A stretch of DNA of 64,000 nucleotides, taken from Amaranthus tricolor. Taxonomy: Eukaryota; Streptophyta; Magnoliopsida; Caryophyllales; Amaranthaceae. The notes beneath the pieces were generated by a model that saw only the letters and a program-made list of their open reading frames with translations, made no database searches and was not told the DNA's origin. A program made the translations under genes and the position numbers. Below, in pieces: positions 44,601-55,937 of this stretch. The stretch is from the NCBI RefSeq assembly GCF_026212465.1, contig NC_080050.1:4498144-4562143 (forward strand), given 5' to 3'. Each line of letters opens with the position of its first letter. The first letter of the stretch is position 1.

Positions 44601-47596
44601 CATTGTAAGAGTTGTATTTCTCAATTGTTATAATATAAGCAAGTAACTACACACCACGGAGGACGTAGCCATTGTTGGGTGAACCTCCTTAAATCCTTGT
44701 GTTCTTTTGCATTTGTTTTATTTCCTTTAAACACTGTCATAGTCATTGAAATTCAATCTGTTCATCAAAGTTATTTCTAACCTGGGGATCTTGGTAACAT
44801 TAGTGGTTATGTTTTATACTTAGACTCTAATCAAGCAATTATTTCAATTTTTATTGTTGTAACTTTAGGTGTGTGTGTGCCATTGTCCTTTTAGATTGAC
44901 AGGATATACTATTTGGTAGGTATTTGATGGAGAAGGTGGCCATGAATATCGGAAACAAATACTACCATCTTATAAAGCACACAGGATAAAGTTTTTAAGG
45001 CGCATATATACTCCAAAGGGACTCGAACAGCTTCCTATCAGAAGGTCCCAGCAAACTATTGTTGATTTTCTGAAGGACTGTAATGTGCCGGTAAGTTGGC
45101 CACTGTTATTAAACTGTTTATTTCTGTAAAGTTGGTGGTTCAAGGATCTTAGATGGTATCTATGCACTTGCTATAGCATGATTGTATGCAATGTTCTAGT
45201 GTTGAAATCCTTAATATTACTAGTATTTGTTATGGAACTGTTGGCTGGAAAATTTGATGGAAAAACATTTTGTATCCTTTACATTCGTTTCTTTGCCATT
45301 CTTTGGACCATTTGGATGGAAAGACTAGTTAAATTTTAAGGGCTAGAGCTCTTCCATTAGATGTTGTTTGGGAGAGAGCCAAATTCCTAGCCACAATTTG
45401 GGCCAAGTCCAATTGCTTGTTTCAGATTTTGCTCTTGATGATCTTTGTAGGAATGAATGGAGACATCCTTAACCTTGTATGTTGTTCTCTTTTTATAATA
45501 ACTTTTTCCCTTAAAAATAATTAGAATTTTAATTTAGCCGGAAAGTGCACATTATGCCTAGGCTCCAATTTCCTTTCCGTCTCGTTGCGCCTCATGTCAT
45601 TTTTTATGAAGACTATAACTCAAAAAACTTGTAAAGATTATGTTCTTATTTTTCACTGTGCACAAGTGTATCAAAAGTTGCACGAGCTCTCGTGGCCAAA
45701 ACAAAAACCTGGAAACGGAGAAGAAAAGGGGATTGGACGAATCTTTCACTCTAACAAAGTCCTAAAAATTATTTGGATATTTCATTGAGTTGGCCCAAAT
45801 CCTTATAGGACATCAAATCTTTTTGTTGATTATAAATGCTCCTTTTGAGCGAGCAGTGGGTGATTGGTTGGTGTAGATGCAGCTACAATATTTAATGATA
45901 TCCAATGTGCTTAATTCCGCCAAAAGCTTAATATTCTTGTGTGATATTCCCTCTGTCCCTCTCAATTTGCATCACTTTCCATTTTAGTTTATCCCGATCA
46001 TTTTGTACCATTTCCCTTTTTGGCAATGGTCCCACATTCTTTCTTTTAATCTCATTCACAAACTTATTATCTCTCTCCATCTTAACCACTCATTTCTATC
46101 ATCATTCATCAACTTGTTTTTTGTCTTATTCTCCAACCCAATTTCCCTTTTCACTAAATTTCACCCAAAACATTTTGAGTGCATTCTCATAGGGACGGAG
46201 GAGGTATTCGGCTTCCAATAATCGAAATTAGAGACAAGAGAACAGATTGGTTAGTGTTGAAATCCTCAACAAGATGAACAGGATACTTGATCCTGCTTTG
46301 ATGTCTGTCATTTCTGAGAATGAAATTAAACGTTTTCAGATCTTGAAAATTGAAGGTCAGGAAGCAGATGATGTTATAGCTACGCTGACTAACCAAGTCT
46401 TAGATAAAGGAATGAAAGTGGTCATTGCTTCGCCAGATAAAGATTTCAAGCAATTGATATCAGAAGATGTGCAACTTGTTCAACCTGTGCCAGAACTCAA
46501 AAGGTGGTCATTTTACACACTGAAGCAATATTTTGCTCAATATAATTGTGACCCACAGTCTGACTTAAGTCTAAGTGAGTTTTTTTTCTTCCTTTGTTAT
46601 CTACAAGTTCAATTCATTTGTGTTGGTCTTTTCTTTCAGTATGCTGGGTTTTCCCGTCTTTACAGCTTGTTTTTTTGACTTTCCTGCATATTTGTGTTGG
46701 AACTGAGGGCTATGCCAACTATGCTTTTCCCTATTTTCAAGTATTTCATTTTAGCTTTGTAATTTAAGGCATTAGGGCTATATGAAGGGGTCTTCGCCAA
46801 AGGAGGTTGTGAAGTCTAGGAGGAAGGAATAGAAAGTGCTCAGAAATTTCTTTGTGGAGTGCAAGGACACCATTTTATCTATTTTTTTTATGCTTATGAT
46901 ATGGAAAATTATTTTACAATTTTACAACTGTAATACTGGATCAATGTTAAAATTACAATAAAGCAATGTCGTCAAGAAATTTTTTTCTCGATCTGACTCT
47001 CAGTGTGCTAATGGTTTATACTATAAGAACTTGCTCACCATAAATATTTGTTGAAACAAGAATAGCCATAACTTTGCGGAGCCGTTAGCTCAGTATAAAT
47101 AAGACGAGTAATCTATGGATGCTTGTTGTACGTGACTATGCAAATTCTTCTATAAGAACTAAGGAGATTCGATGTTGTAGGATGCATTATAGGCGATGAA
47201 GTTGACGGTGTTCCTGGAATCCAGAATCTGGTCCCTGGTTTTGGTCGGAAGACTGCTCTTAAGCTAATTAAAAAACACGGATCTCTGGAGCATTTGTTAA
47301 ACGCAGCTTCCGTGCGAATTGTGGGAAAACAATATGTCCAAGAAGCCCTTGAAAAATACAGTTTTGAACTTAGAAGAAACTACCAAGTTCTTTCCTTGAG
47401 GAGGTAAGACGACTAATGGTAATGTTATCCATATGTGTTGTATATCTCTTAACAAGTGGTTAGATCTGAGACGATATTCATGTTTCTTTGTAGGGACGTT
47501 GATGTGCATGTTAAAGATGAGTGGTTATCCAAAAGAGACACAACGAATGATTCGGTTACCATAGCTAAATTGTTCAGCTTATTGAAAGGAAGCTAA
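41647..47596 (+). CDS. OEX2: Organellar 5'-3' exonuclease, OEX2-like (343 aa, five exons)
   Basis: A 5'-3' exonuclease of the DNA polymerase I/FEN type, expected in mitochondria or plastids for primer removal or DNA repair. Exons: 41647-41946, 44920-45090, 46340-46574, 47181-47403, 47494-47596. All splice sites are GT-AG and phases agree. The N-terminal ~50 residues look like a transit peptide. Catalytic pieces: RVFFLDVNPICYKG (metal-binding Asp), VFDGEGGHEYRKQILPSYKAHR across the exon 1-2 border, EGQEADDVIATL, VIASPDKDFKQLI, and GDEVDGVPGIQNLVPGFGRKTALKLIKKHGSLEHLL (helix-3-turn-helix DNA-binding loop). The C-terminus RRDVDVHVKDEWL also fits the family. The gene lies just before a STOP1-like gene in the same orientation, as At1g34380 neighbours At1g34370 in Arabidopsis, which favours OEX2 over OEX1. 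Transposon debris fills intron 1 and a Stowaway MITE sits in intron 2. Confidence 0.88.
43320..44800. mobile_element. LTR-retrotransposon debris inside intron 1 of the exonuclease gene
   Basis: Two LTR-like blocks occur. The first (about 43440-43980) contains CCTATAAATACC followed by GTAAAGCTATTCC. The second (44205-44799) starts TGTTAC and ends GTAACA, and contains CTCTATAAATAGGG, poly-A-signal-like TTGTAATACTTCATTGTAAG, and CACCACGGAGGACGTAGCC, which is common near plant copia LTR ends. Words of the form CTTGAACGAGC or CTCGAACGAGC occur repeatedly and recur at 61370-61640. No matching target duplication or open frame, so they are probably solo LTRs or a decayed element. Confidence 0.4.
45947..46204. 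mobile_element. Stowaway-type MITE in intron 2 of the exonuclease gene
   Basis: The ends TTCCCTCTGTCCCTC and the complement of GGGACGGAGGAGG are the Stowaway CTCCCTCCGTCCC consensus, flanked by TA on both sides (45945-45946, 46205-46206). 258 bp. The short open frames within it are not coding. Confidence 0.75.
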
Positions 47597-47721
47597 ATCG
47601 TTAAGTTGCAGATGTAGGACTCAATTGATTAAATTCATGAATTTGAGGGTGCAAGTAAGTATATCTGACGTTGAGGTACGTTCTGTTAGCTAAATTTTTC
47701 CCAGCGGGCCAGCTAGCTGCT

Positions 47722-47905
47722 AGAGGTGTTCAAAACTGATCCGATTACCCGAAATCTTCCCGACCTTGTAACTGAACCTGATTTGACCCGACTTCAATAA
47801 TGATTTACAATTATGTAAAAAACAATACGGATTCAAAGCCCGATTTCAAGCCTACCCAAAACACCTAACCCGAAAACAACTCGATGACCCGAATGAACAC
47901 CTCTA
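47722..47905. mobile_element. hAT-type MITE (TAGAGGTGTTCA ends)
   Basis: Perfect 12-bp terminal inverted repeats TAGAGGTGTTCA (47722-47733) and TGAACACCTCTA (47894-47905), with CCCGA/TCGGG-type words inside. Flanks CTAGCTGC and GTGCCTGC match at 5 of 8, a decayed 8-bp duplication. Same termini class as the nested pair at 40623-41541. It lies about 125 bp after the exonuclease stop codon and may be within its 3' UTR. Confidence 0.65.
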
Positions 47906-48449
47906 GTGCCTGCACGTGAGGGCACTTGGCTCAAGAACATTATCAGCTTTTGATATATAATCATGATATTTTTATTTGGGAACATTAGATTTTTTCCGTG
48001 GGACCTGCGCCATGCATATACAGTAGATTTTTATTTGGGAACATTAGATTTTTCTACTACAAACATTTTATCATTTTTGTTTTTGTTCATGTTGTATAAT
48101 TGAAGTTTATAATTATGGGTGATAGGGGTGCTTGAGTAATGTCTTGCTAGTGGGAAAACCTTGTATAGATATTTTTCTCTGATATCTACATCATTACACA
48201 GGAGACTGAACTGTACTGTGCAGGTCGCCATTTTCCATGAACAGTGAATTTTCAACGATGGGATGACATAAGATACGCTGGTTGGTCTATCTCTGTACCT
48301 TGAACTTCACATTTACTCAAAATTGGATTGTAAAAGTTGTTCAATTTTGACTTCAATATGAACAATATTACTCCATTCGTAAACTACAACGAGATTACTA
48401 GTTAAAAAGGAGACTAAAAGATTAAACATTAACTGGGCCCTACCAGGGC

Positions 48450-48605
48450 CCATCATTTTGGGGAGTATTTCAGTGCGTGCATTCCTCTATGCCCTCTACT
48501 TGGAGGGGTACGGGTATGGTCTGTCCGTGACCTTCCTCCCTTCCTGAACCCCGACTAGTGAAAAATACTGGATTAATGATTATGAGTATGACTATGACTT
48601 AATCA
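48450..48605 (+). mobile_element. Decayed Au-type SINE tail
   Basis: GGGTACGGGTATGGTCTGTCCGTG, then ACCTTCCTCCCTTCCTGAACCCC, then GACTAGTG...AATACTGG. This follows the order of the 3' half of plant Au SINEs (GTAAGGTCTGCGTACA, CCCTCCCCAGACCCC, CTAGTGGGA, ACTGGG). The recognition is from the pattern only; the 5' tRNA-like part is not clear. Confidence 0.4.
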
Positions 48606-48941
48606 CTAGTAACCGCCAATCATGACAAATATGTTACAATTACACCCTTCTTTTTGTAGGCATTGCACATTTGACACTGAAAGCTCTAAGCAAGTAATCT
48701 ACCTACAACCATCGAGAAAACTCGTTTGCAAGCCTCTTGTTGATGCATCGCTTCAAACGGTCTAAATCTCGTTCATGTGTCGTTTTTTCTTGGCACAGTT
48801 GCAAAAGCTGGATAAATTTTGTATGATGATGAATGGTGTTGTCGTGGAACAATGTGGTAAAGATGTATGGATGCAGCTTTCATATGATATACATCAATAT
48901 TTCGTCATTGCAAATGTCATTTTTGGGAGGGACTCGTCATA

Positions 48942-49452
48942 AATGGGTCCAATACTTGCTCTGTTTTTTAATGCTTTATTTTTCATCATTTTATCTACCT
49001 TTAATGTAATGGGATTTTTGGACCTACAAACTTTAAGCTCTACAAGAGTCCCAACGAGAAAATTATCTTGATTTCTATATGATATACTAATTTTTAATTA
49101 ATTATGAATAATATTAATTTACTAATGTTTATTCCGAATAATACTAACTTTTGTTTACAACAAATTATTTGACTAATAACAAAGCTAAATTAGTGTTCAA
49201 TAAAAGTTATTATCATTTTAGAATAACTCTCACTAAATTGGTATTATTTATCGTTAATCAAAAATTTGTACTAATATAGAAAAATTAAAGAAAATTTATA
49301 TTATTTACAATAATATTTCTTATTTTTTTAATGGGTCCATATTGTTTTATACTTGCTCTATTTTTTAGTGCTTCATTTTCGTCATTTTATCTCCTTTATG
49401 AGATTTTTTGGACCTACAAACTTTAGCATTGTAAGAGTCCCAATGAAAAAAT
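48942..49452. repeat. Direct repeat of about 120 bp (48942-49063 and 49330-49452)
   Basis: Both copies run from AAATGGGTCCA or AATGGGTCCA, through CTTGCTCT, TTTTTTAATGCT/TTTTTTAGTGCT and TTTTGGACCTACAAACTTTA, to AAGAGTCCCAA. The interval between them is a long-inverted-repeat MITE (49057-49321), which is absent after the second copy. A local duplication, probably with the MITE inserted in or next to one copy. Confidence 0.65.
49057..49321. mobile_element. Long-inverted-repeat MITE, copy of the AATAATAC family
   Basis: The halves mirror each other (TTAATTAATTATGAATAATA; ATTATTTATCGTTAATCAAA). Related to 51374-51673 and 12405-12690. Non-coding. Confidence 0.45.
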
Positions 49453-51373
49453 TAATTATTTTTTTAGATGAAAAAAATTATGTGTAAGAATATTTCATGT
49501 CAATATATTTTATTTCTTGTGCTGATTTGTTTTAGTTTTTTAGTCAAGTTTATATTGTTGGGTTTAAGATTTTGATCTTGTTATTTTCTGAATATGAGAT
49601 TGTATTTCAATAAACAATTGGTTTTTTTAAGGTGTAAAAGTGTAAATATTAGTTGAAATCAAGCTAAAATAGTGTAAAAAAAGTAATTGAAAACAAATGA
49701 AATAAATGAGAATATATAATAATATATCAATATAATTATTATAATAAAGATAGTTCGATATGCAATTTTAAGGACTAACAATGACAAAAAACGTGGGAAA
49801 CATTCATGACAATTGACACTTATTGAAGTACAATTTTATAATAACTTATTAGAATAAAATTTGTTTGTATAGCTTATTAAGAATAATTTGGGTAAAAGTT
49901 TTGGATTCGATTTTTATTTAAATTTTTCCTCTCTCAACCTACCCTATAATTATATACTTTAATTTTTTGTAAATATTTAATTTTCTTTTTAAGCCAATTC
50001 ACCCTAATTATCTCAATTTTACCTTAAGTAATGATTTTTGACATCTGTAGGCACCTTATTTTGTTGTGGTTCCTCCTTAATACATGTGGACAACTTTTTG
50101 TAGTAGTTTCCTTTTTAATTTGTACACAAAAGTTTTTTTATTTTAGTCTCCTCCAAATTTGTAAATATAGACACATTTTTATTGTGATTTCTTGTTGTCT
50201 TAATATTTTTGTAAATCACAATTAAAACAGAGTAAATTGGAGAGAGCGTATAAAAAGTTATTATAACCATAGATAGAATGATTTTTTAGCTAAGATTCAA
50301 TAAGTATGTATGGATAAATCCAATTAAGTGAATCTCTACATATGTTTTATATTCTATTCTTTTTTTTTTCACCTAAGATTTTTCACTTTGGAAGAGAAAA
50401 ATGTAATTAAAATTTTTAAGAGATACATTAAAAACTATTCATGTATATGTGAAATTTTGTTAAATTTGTCTAATTGTAAATTTTATTATTTTCCATTTTT
50501 GTAATTTTTAATGAAGCATTTAGAGATATTAATATTTAAAATTTACTTTAAAATTGTACAAAAAGTAAATTTTATTCATTTACATAAGGCTTTCTGTTGA
50601 AAACTGGACAATAAACACACTTAACAAAGATGTCAAATATTCTCTATATATATATATATATATATATGTATTTTGAAATTATCATGAGCCATACAAAATG
50701 TTGTCTTCTTAAACTTTACTAATGTTAAAAGAAGACAAAGTATTAGCTTTTTTTTCTAAATTAAAAAAAAAGTATTAGCCTTTTTTTTTCTATATTTATA
50801 TAATATTTGTTGGACTATTATCCACTCAAATTAACTTTTTCAACTTGAAATTCATTGAAGGTGACCTAAGCAAATCTACAACCATAAATCAAACCTAAGA
50901 AACTAATTGTATGGAGGAAAAATCCTTAGTTTTCTCTATGATCATGTCATTGCCCAAATCATAAACCACCACGCCAACAAACCATGAAGTAAATTATAGT
51001 TGGCTACTAAATTTTTATCATACATATTCAATACTCTAAAGTCTAAACATGTGTTGTTTTTTAATTTTGGACTTTTAAATATATCAGATAAGAGTAAGTA
51101 GATACGTTACGTTATTCAAATATTATTAAGCGATTTCTAGTTAGGAAAGGATTTGAAAGGTCAAATGTATGTGAATGTGGCAGGGTGAGTATATACGACT
51201 TTAAGTATGTCAAGTAAGACTGGACCTAATTTAACGACTTATTTTAATGTAGTCCATTTTAATTCAAAATCAAAGAATCATAAATCTTAGACCTAACGAA
51301 AATAGAAATAAAAGACATTGTGTGTCAAATAAGAGTATTCTTTGTTAAATGACATTTAGATTAATTTTTTGAT

Positions 51374-51673
51374 GGAAAAATTACCGTGAATAATACAATT
51401 TTTTGTTAATTTTTCTATAATAATACAAACTATTGATTAAACATGAATAATACCAACTTAAGGGGGTATTTTCCTAGAATAATACAAACTTTAGTTTATT
51501 AACTAATTTATCAATTTTTTTATCTTATAATCACTCATAGTTTGATTTTTTTTACATGTTAGGGATTTTCTAGGAAAACACCTCTTTAAGTTGATATTAT
51601 TCATGGTTAATCAATAGTTGGTATTACTATAGGGAAATTAACAAAAAATTGTATTATTCACGGTAACGTTTTC
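51374..51673. mobile_element. Long-inverted-repeat MITE, best-preserved copy of the AATAATAC family
   Basis: The left arm GGAAAAATTACCGTGAATAA and the complement of the right arm (GAAAACGTTACCGTGAATAA) continue in parallel through TACAATTTTTTGTTAATTT and TATTGATTAAMCATGAATAA for about 120 bp. Flanks TTTTTTGAT and TTTTTTATT match at 7 of 9. No open frame. Probably another Mutator-like MITE. Confidence 0.6.
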
Positions 51674-51714
51674 TTTTTTATTTGATTTTTGATGTGGATA
51701 ATCAATACGTATAT

Positions 51715-51957
51715 GTGTTTGGTAAAACAGCTTTCCAAAGTCAATTTTAAAGCCAAAAGTTAAAAGTTAATTTTTAATTTTTTTATAGTGCATTCTATGT
51801 GCAACTAAAAAGTTATAAATACTGTATTTTATACTAACTTTTAACTTTTAACTTTTTTTATAGTATAATATATGCTAATTTCATAAACTAAAGTTATAAG
51901 TCAATCTACTAAACTAAAGATATAAGCTATAAGCTAATTATCAAACATCCCCTTAAA
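51715..51957. mobile_element. Probable MITE with GTGTTTGGTAAAA ends
   Basis: The left GTGTTTGGTAAAACAGCTTT and the complement of the right end (GGGGATGTTTGATAATTAGC) are similar. Internal AAAAGTTAAAAGTTAA words recur inverted. Related to 39964-40462. Confidence 0.4.
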
Positions 51958-52149
51958 TTATAAGTACTTTATGACGTGAATGAAGCAAAATCAACAATAT
52001 CCCACTTATATAATAGTCTTGAAAATAGTCTTGAAAGTAAATAAATTAATACATCCAAAATTGAGAATCTTCCACACATAACTAACAAAAAAAACTACAA
52101 CAAAATATGTAATCACCATTATCAACAAGAGAAAACAAAATATGTAATT

Positions 52150-52432
52150 CATTAAAGCTTAATGCCTATTTACTATATCTTTAATGCTTACTTACTATAT
52201 TTTTAATGCTACTTGTAGTATCCCTAAATGCCTAGTTATAGTATGCTTAATGATTATATACATTATTCTTAATGTCTACTTACATCATCCTTAATGTCTA
52301 CTTACCGTATCCTTAATGCCTGCTTACAATATCCTTTAATGCTCATCGAATAAGCATGCAATACTTATAATATCTTAAATGCTTACGTACATATCCTTAA
52401 TGTTCACTGAGTAATTTGCTTTACATTTTCCT
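52150..52432. repeat. Degenerate tandem array (TTAATGCCTACTTACTATATCC unit)
   Basis: About ten diverged copies of a 25-28 bp unit, the same unit family as 1308-1460 and the fold-back arms at 2065-3045, about 50 kb away. Confidence 0.65.
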
Positions 52433-53309
52433 CTAAAGAGTCGGTCAGATTTCAAATGGTCTTTCAGAATTTGTGAAACTATATTAATCAAATATGTCAT
52501 AGACAATTGCAAGTATCGGTATTAATAAATGGTGAATTGCCCTTAGATTAGCAATGAAATTGGGTATATCATTAAATTGTTGGCATTGACTTTAGTTATT
52601 CCAAGCAACTTAAATGGCTCATTGATTTTCCCTCTTGGGAACCTTCCTTGCAGCTTGCAGGTGTCAAACCATGGCTTCCTACAACCAGCAAAGTACAAAC
52701 TCACTTTTTTTTTCTCACCCCCTTTATTACTTATTTGCCCTTCATAATTTGATTCTTCTAGTGTGAAAACAACTCACAATTTCCTGCCATCAATCAAAAG
52801 ATCAAAACTTTTTTCATATTGGGTAATTATAATGCTTTTTCCTCTATACCCATTTTTGTTTTTTGTTTATAGATGTAAATTTTGTGATTTAATTATAAAT
52901 TTATCACCAAATTACACATTAATGGTTGTTAATAATGTTTTAGTGCTATCAATTTTTGATATAGTATACTCAGAAAAAGACCCATCAACAAACGGTGCTG
53001 ATTGAGACTGGGACTGAATGTAGTGGAAAATAAACGGTGATGATCAAATAGTTGACTCATGTGGGTCCCATATAGTGTATAACTGTAACTGGGGTAACCC
53101 AGAATAATGCTGCCAAAGTGCTACTACTAATTCATTGAATCATTTGATTTTTTAGCTTTTTTATTTTTTTTTTTTTATTTGTTTGGTGCTTATTTATTAA
53201 ATCTTGTTGAGCTCTGATTCCCCTTTCCAACATTTGGGTAACTTTTTTTTCTCTGGATGGAAAATAGGGCACAAAGCTGACAAAAAGGAGTTTTGAAACC
53301 CTAAATCTG

Positions 53310-55937
53310 GTGAGTTTTCTCTTGTTATTTGTAAAAATGAAGATAATGATTTTATTTATTGAAAAAATTGTTCTTTTTGATTGTTTGATTTATTTCAGTT
53401 TCTGGGGTTTTTTTTAAGAGGAAGATCTGTGATGTATGTCTGTAAAAATTGAAAAAATATTGGGTTTTAAATTGTGGGTTGACCTCAAATTAGCCTAAAA
53501 TAGAAGTTTGTCATCTGTTTTCTTGAACTTTGATGCAATTTATAATGATTTTCACTTAGTTTTTTTTGGTGTTTAAGTTTAATTCAAGTTGGTTGTTGAC
53601 CTTAAATTGGATAAAGATTAGAACTTGTTATCTGTTTTCTTGAGTTTCTTATGCAATCTTGCTGTATTTTTTTTTTATTTTTTTATTTTTTTATTTTTTT
53701 TTTCTGTTGTTTAAGTTGGATTGATACATCTTGATGCTTGGTCTTAATCTGTTACTCGTATCCGATCGAACATAGGATTTATCCTAGATGTTGTCCAAGT
53801 TGAGGTCTTTATTGGGTGATGTACTTGAGAAAAATCAACTCTAATAATCTTTGATTTAGTTGAAGGTGAAATTGAATTATTGGATAAATCTTGATTATTG
53901 CACTTGTATATTCTTGCTGTTCCTTTGTGCAGGTTTCTAATTGGGCTGTTCTTTAATTGTCTGAGCTTGTTGGTGTCGTTACTTTAATGTTAAGTATTCA
54001 TGTTGTTAGAGATTTGCCTGGATCTAATTGCTATCCAATAATAATAAACAAGAAGTGACTAAAAGGAAGCTTAGATTAGATGCATAGATTCACTTGAAAG
54101 TCTCCCAATATGAGCCAAAAATTACATAGGAGTTATTTTACTCGGACTCTTCATTTTGCTTCACGTACCCGTGTCCGATCCTTGATTCTTGGACATTGGT
54201 ATGGCACTTAGACACTTCATTTTAGGCGTAGAACTAAATATTTAGACGTATTCGACACTTGGACACTTATCAGTATCCGACACTTGGACACTTATCAGTA
54301 TCCAACAGTGCCTGAGTCCAAGTAACATAGCATAGGAGTGGAGAATAATCCACTATAAGGAATAGAGATTAGTCGGGTACTACTTTAGACTTCGCTTGGT
54401 ACTTTGTTGTACCGATATATGCCTTCTCCAAATCGATGAAAATCATGTGAGGGTATACAAGTGATTGTAATTTGTAGGTCTGTTGTAGCTTTTGACTCCT
54501 ATGTGAGGCTATTGTAAATAGTTGTGTGATATCTTGTGCTCAATGAGGTCCCGGTACCTTATTATAACATCTAGACATGTTGTGCTGAGCCTAGTCCAAC
54601 CTATCTCCGTTAGTCGTTACTGTATCGTTATGGAATGCAGATCTATTTGCTTGGAAGCTCTTACAGCCTAGTGGTAATGAGAATGAAAACTAGTGTAATT
54701 TTGGTTAAAAAATCTCTTGGCTACCTTGATGACCATTCTTGTCTAACTTCAATCATCTTATTTTCTTCATAAAATTCATTCCAATGCATTACCATTGGGC
54801 GAGATGGTATTAGGTGGTAATGGAAATTTGTAAACAATTTTTTTTTTGATCAAAGTTTCATTACCATGGAAATGACATAGAACTTTTGATGAAATTTTAC
54901 GCTATAAATCAATCCCATTCCCACCATTTGGTACCACTGACCAAACAGGCCGTTATTGTTTTCCATGGTTGTATTGGCGAATGACTTATAGAATAAGCAT
55001 GTATTGTAGCTTTTGAAAATGAATGTAGGGATTGCTTTATCTTGTTCTCTTTCTAAGGTTGTGGCGTTATTCATGTATAAGTTTGATTGTTAATTGAAGG
55101 ACTTTTTCTATGAAAATACCTCATAAAATCACTTTTATTTTTTCAAATAACTACCTTTTAAAAATGTTGTTTTTTCAACTACTCTCTTATTCATTTTTTC
55201 TTGAATTTTTACCACAAAACCGATAGAGTAGAAAACATATCCCAGGCACTAAGCTTATGGTTAAATTCTTAACTTAAGCTTTTGGTTGAGCTGATTTCTT
55301 GACTTGATATCAAAAGCTCACATGACGAAAGGTCATTCAAATCTTATTCACTTTTCATTTCAAATGAAATATTTAGCGTTGGATGTGTAGAGGGCATGTA
55401 CTGCATTCATAATTCTAGCCCAAAGAACCCTCTTATAAGGGGGATGTGGTATAGTATATAACATATCATGGGGTCTTAACCATAAGTTGAAGCGTTTGGT
55501 TGAGTTGGTTCCTTAATAAGAACCTTTTCGGTGTTAGCATGTAGGCTCCATTCCTGCGCATCTTTATGTTCCCCCTTTCCCAAGCTTCGAAATGCTTAAA
55601 ATGATTTATATCTATCAATCAAACATTAAAATATTAAAAATCTAGCTTGATCTTTTCAATCAATTTGTTCTTTGGAAAGTTAAAAAACTTGTTTTTTTGC
55701 TTAATTGTTGATTGTTATCTCTAAAGATCATGTTACGTACATCCGCCCCCAGACACCGCTTAGGTGGAAGTCACTTAATAGCATTGGGTTAATGAATTGT
55801 TTCTATTGTCGTCGTTAAATGTTAAAATTTTAGAGAATCTTTCTTGATAGTCTGAACCAATTTGTCCACATTCGAAAAGTAAAGAATTTCATTTGCTTGA
55901 ATGTTGATTGTTAGTGTTTATGAATCTCGAATAATCT
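53310..55937 (+). other. Inferred 5'-UTR intron region of the STOP1-like gene
   Basis: A donor CTAAATCTG|GTGAGT lies at 53310. A good acceptor TCCTTTGTGCAG ends at 53932, so a second leader exon may begin at 53933. Another acceptor-like TTTTTGTTCTCAG ends at 55973, inside the open frame. The exact exon chain cannot be settled without transcripts. A short tandem repeat (CAGTATCCRACACTTGGACACTTAT-type, two full copies) lies near 54246-54305. Confidence 0.4.

Larger units (their letters stand above)
47910..53200. other. Gene-free stretch between exonuclease and STOP1-like genes
   Basis: Apart from the repeats listed separately (SINE-like at 48450, direct repeats with a MITE at 48942-49452, MITEs at 51374 and 51715, tandem array at 52150, and a (TA)n run at 50645-50668) I see AT-rich DNA without recognisable genes. 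Confidence 0.5.

Noticed and set aside
44205..44799. Calling a definite solo LTR with TGTTAC...GTAACA ends
   Set aside because: The ends and internal signals are suggestive, but the flanking pentamers (TCTGA and TTAGT) do not match, so it is reported only as probable debris.
46247..46678. A 143-codon frame beginning with MVSVEILNKMNRIL
   Set aside because: Its start lies in an intron. The conserved part begins after the acceptor TTTTCAG ending at 46339 and belongs to exon 3 of the exonuclease gene.
52763..53005. An 80-codon frame upstream of the STOP1-like gene
   Set aside because: AT-rich, no homologue recognised; probably promoter or leader sequence.
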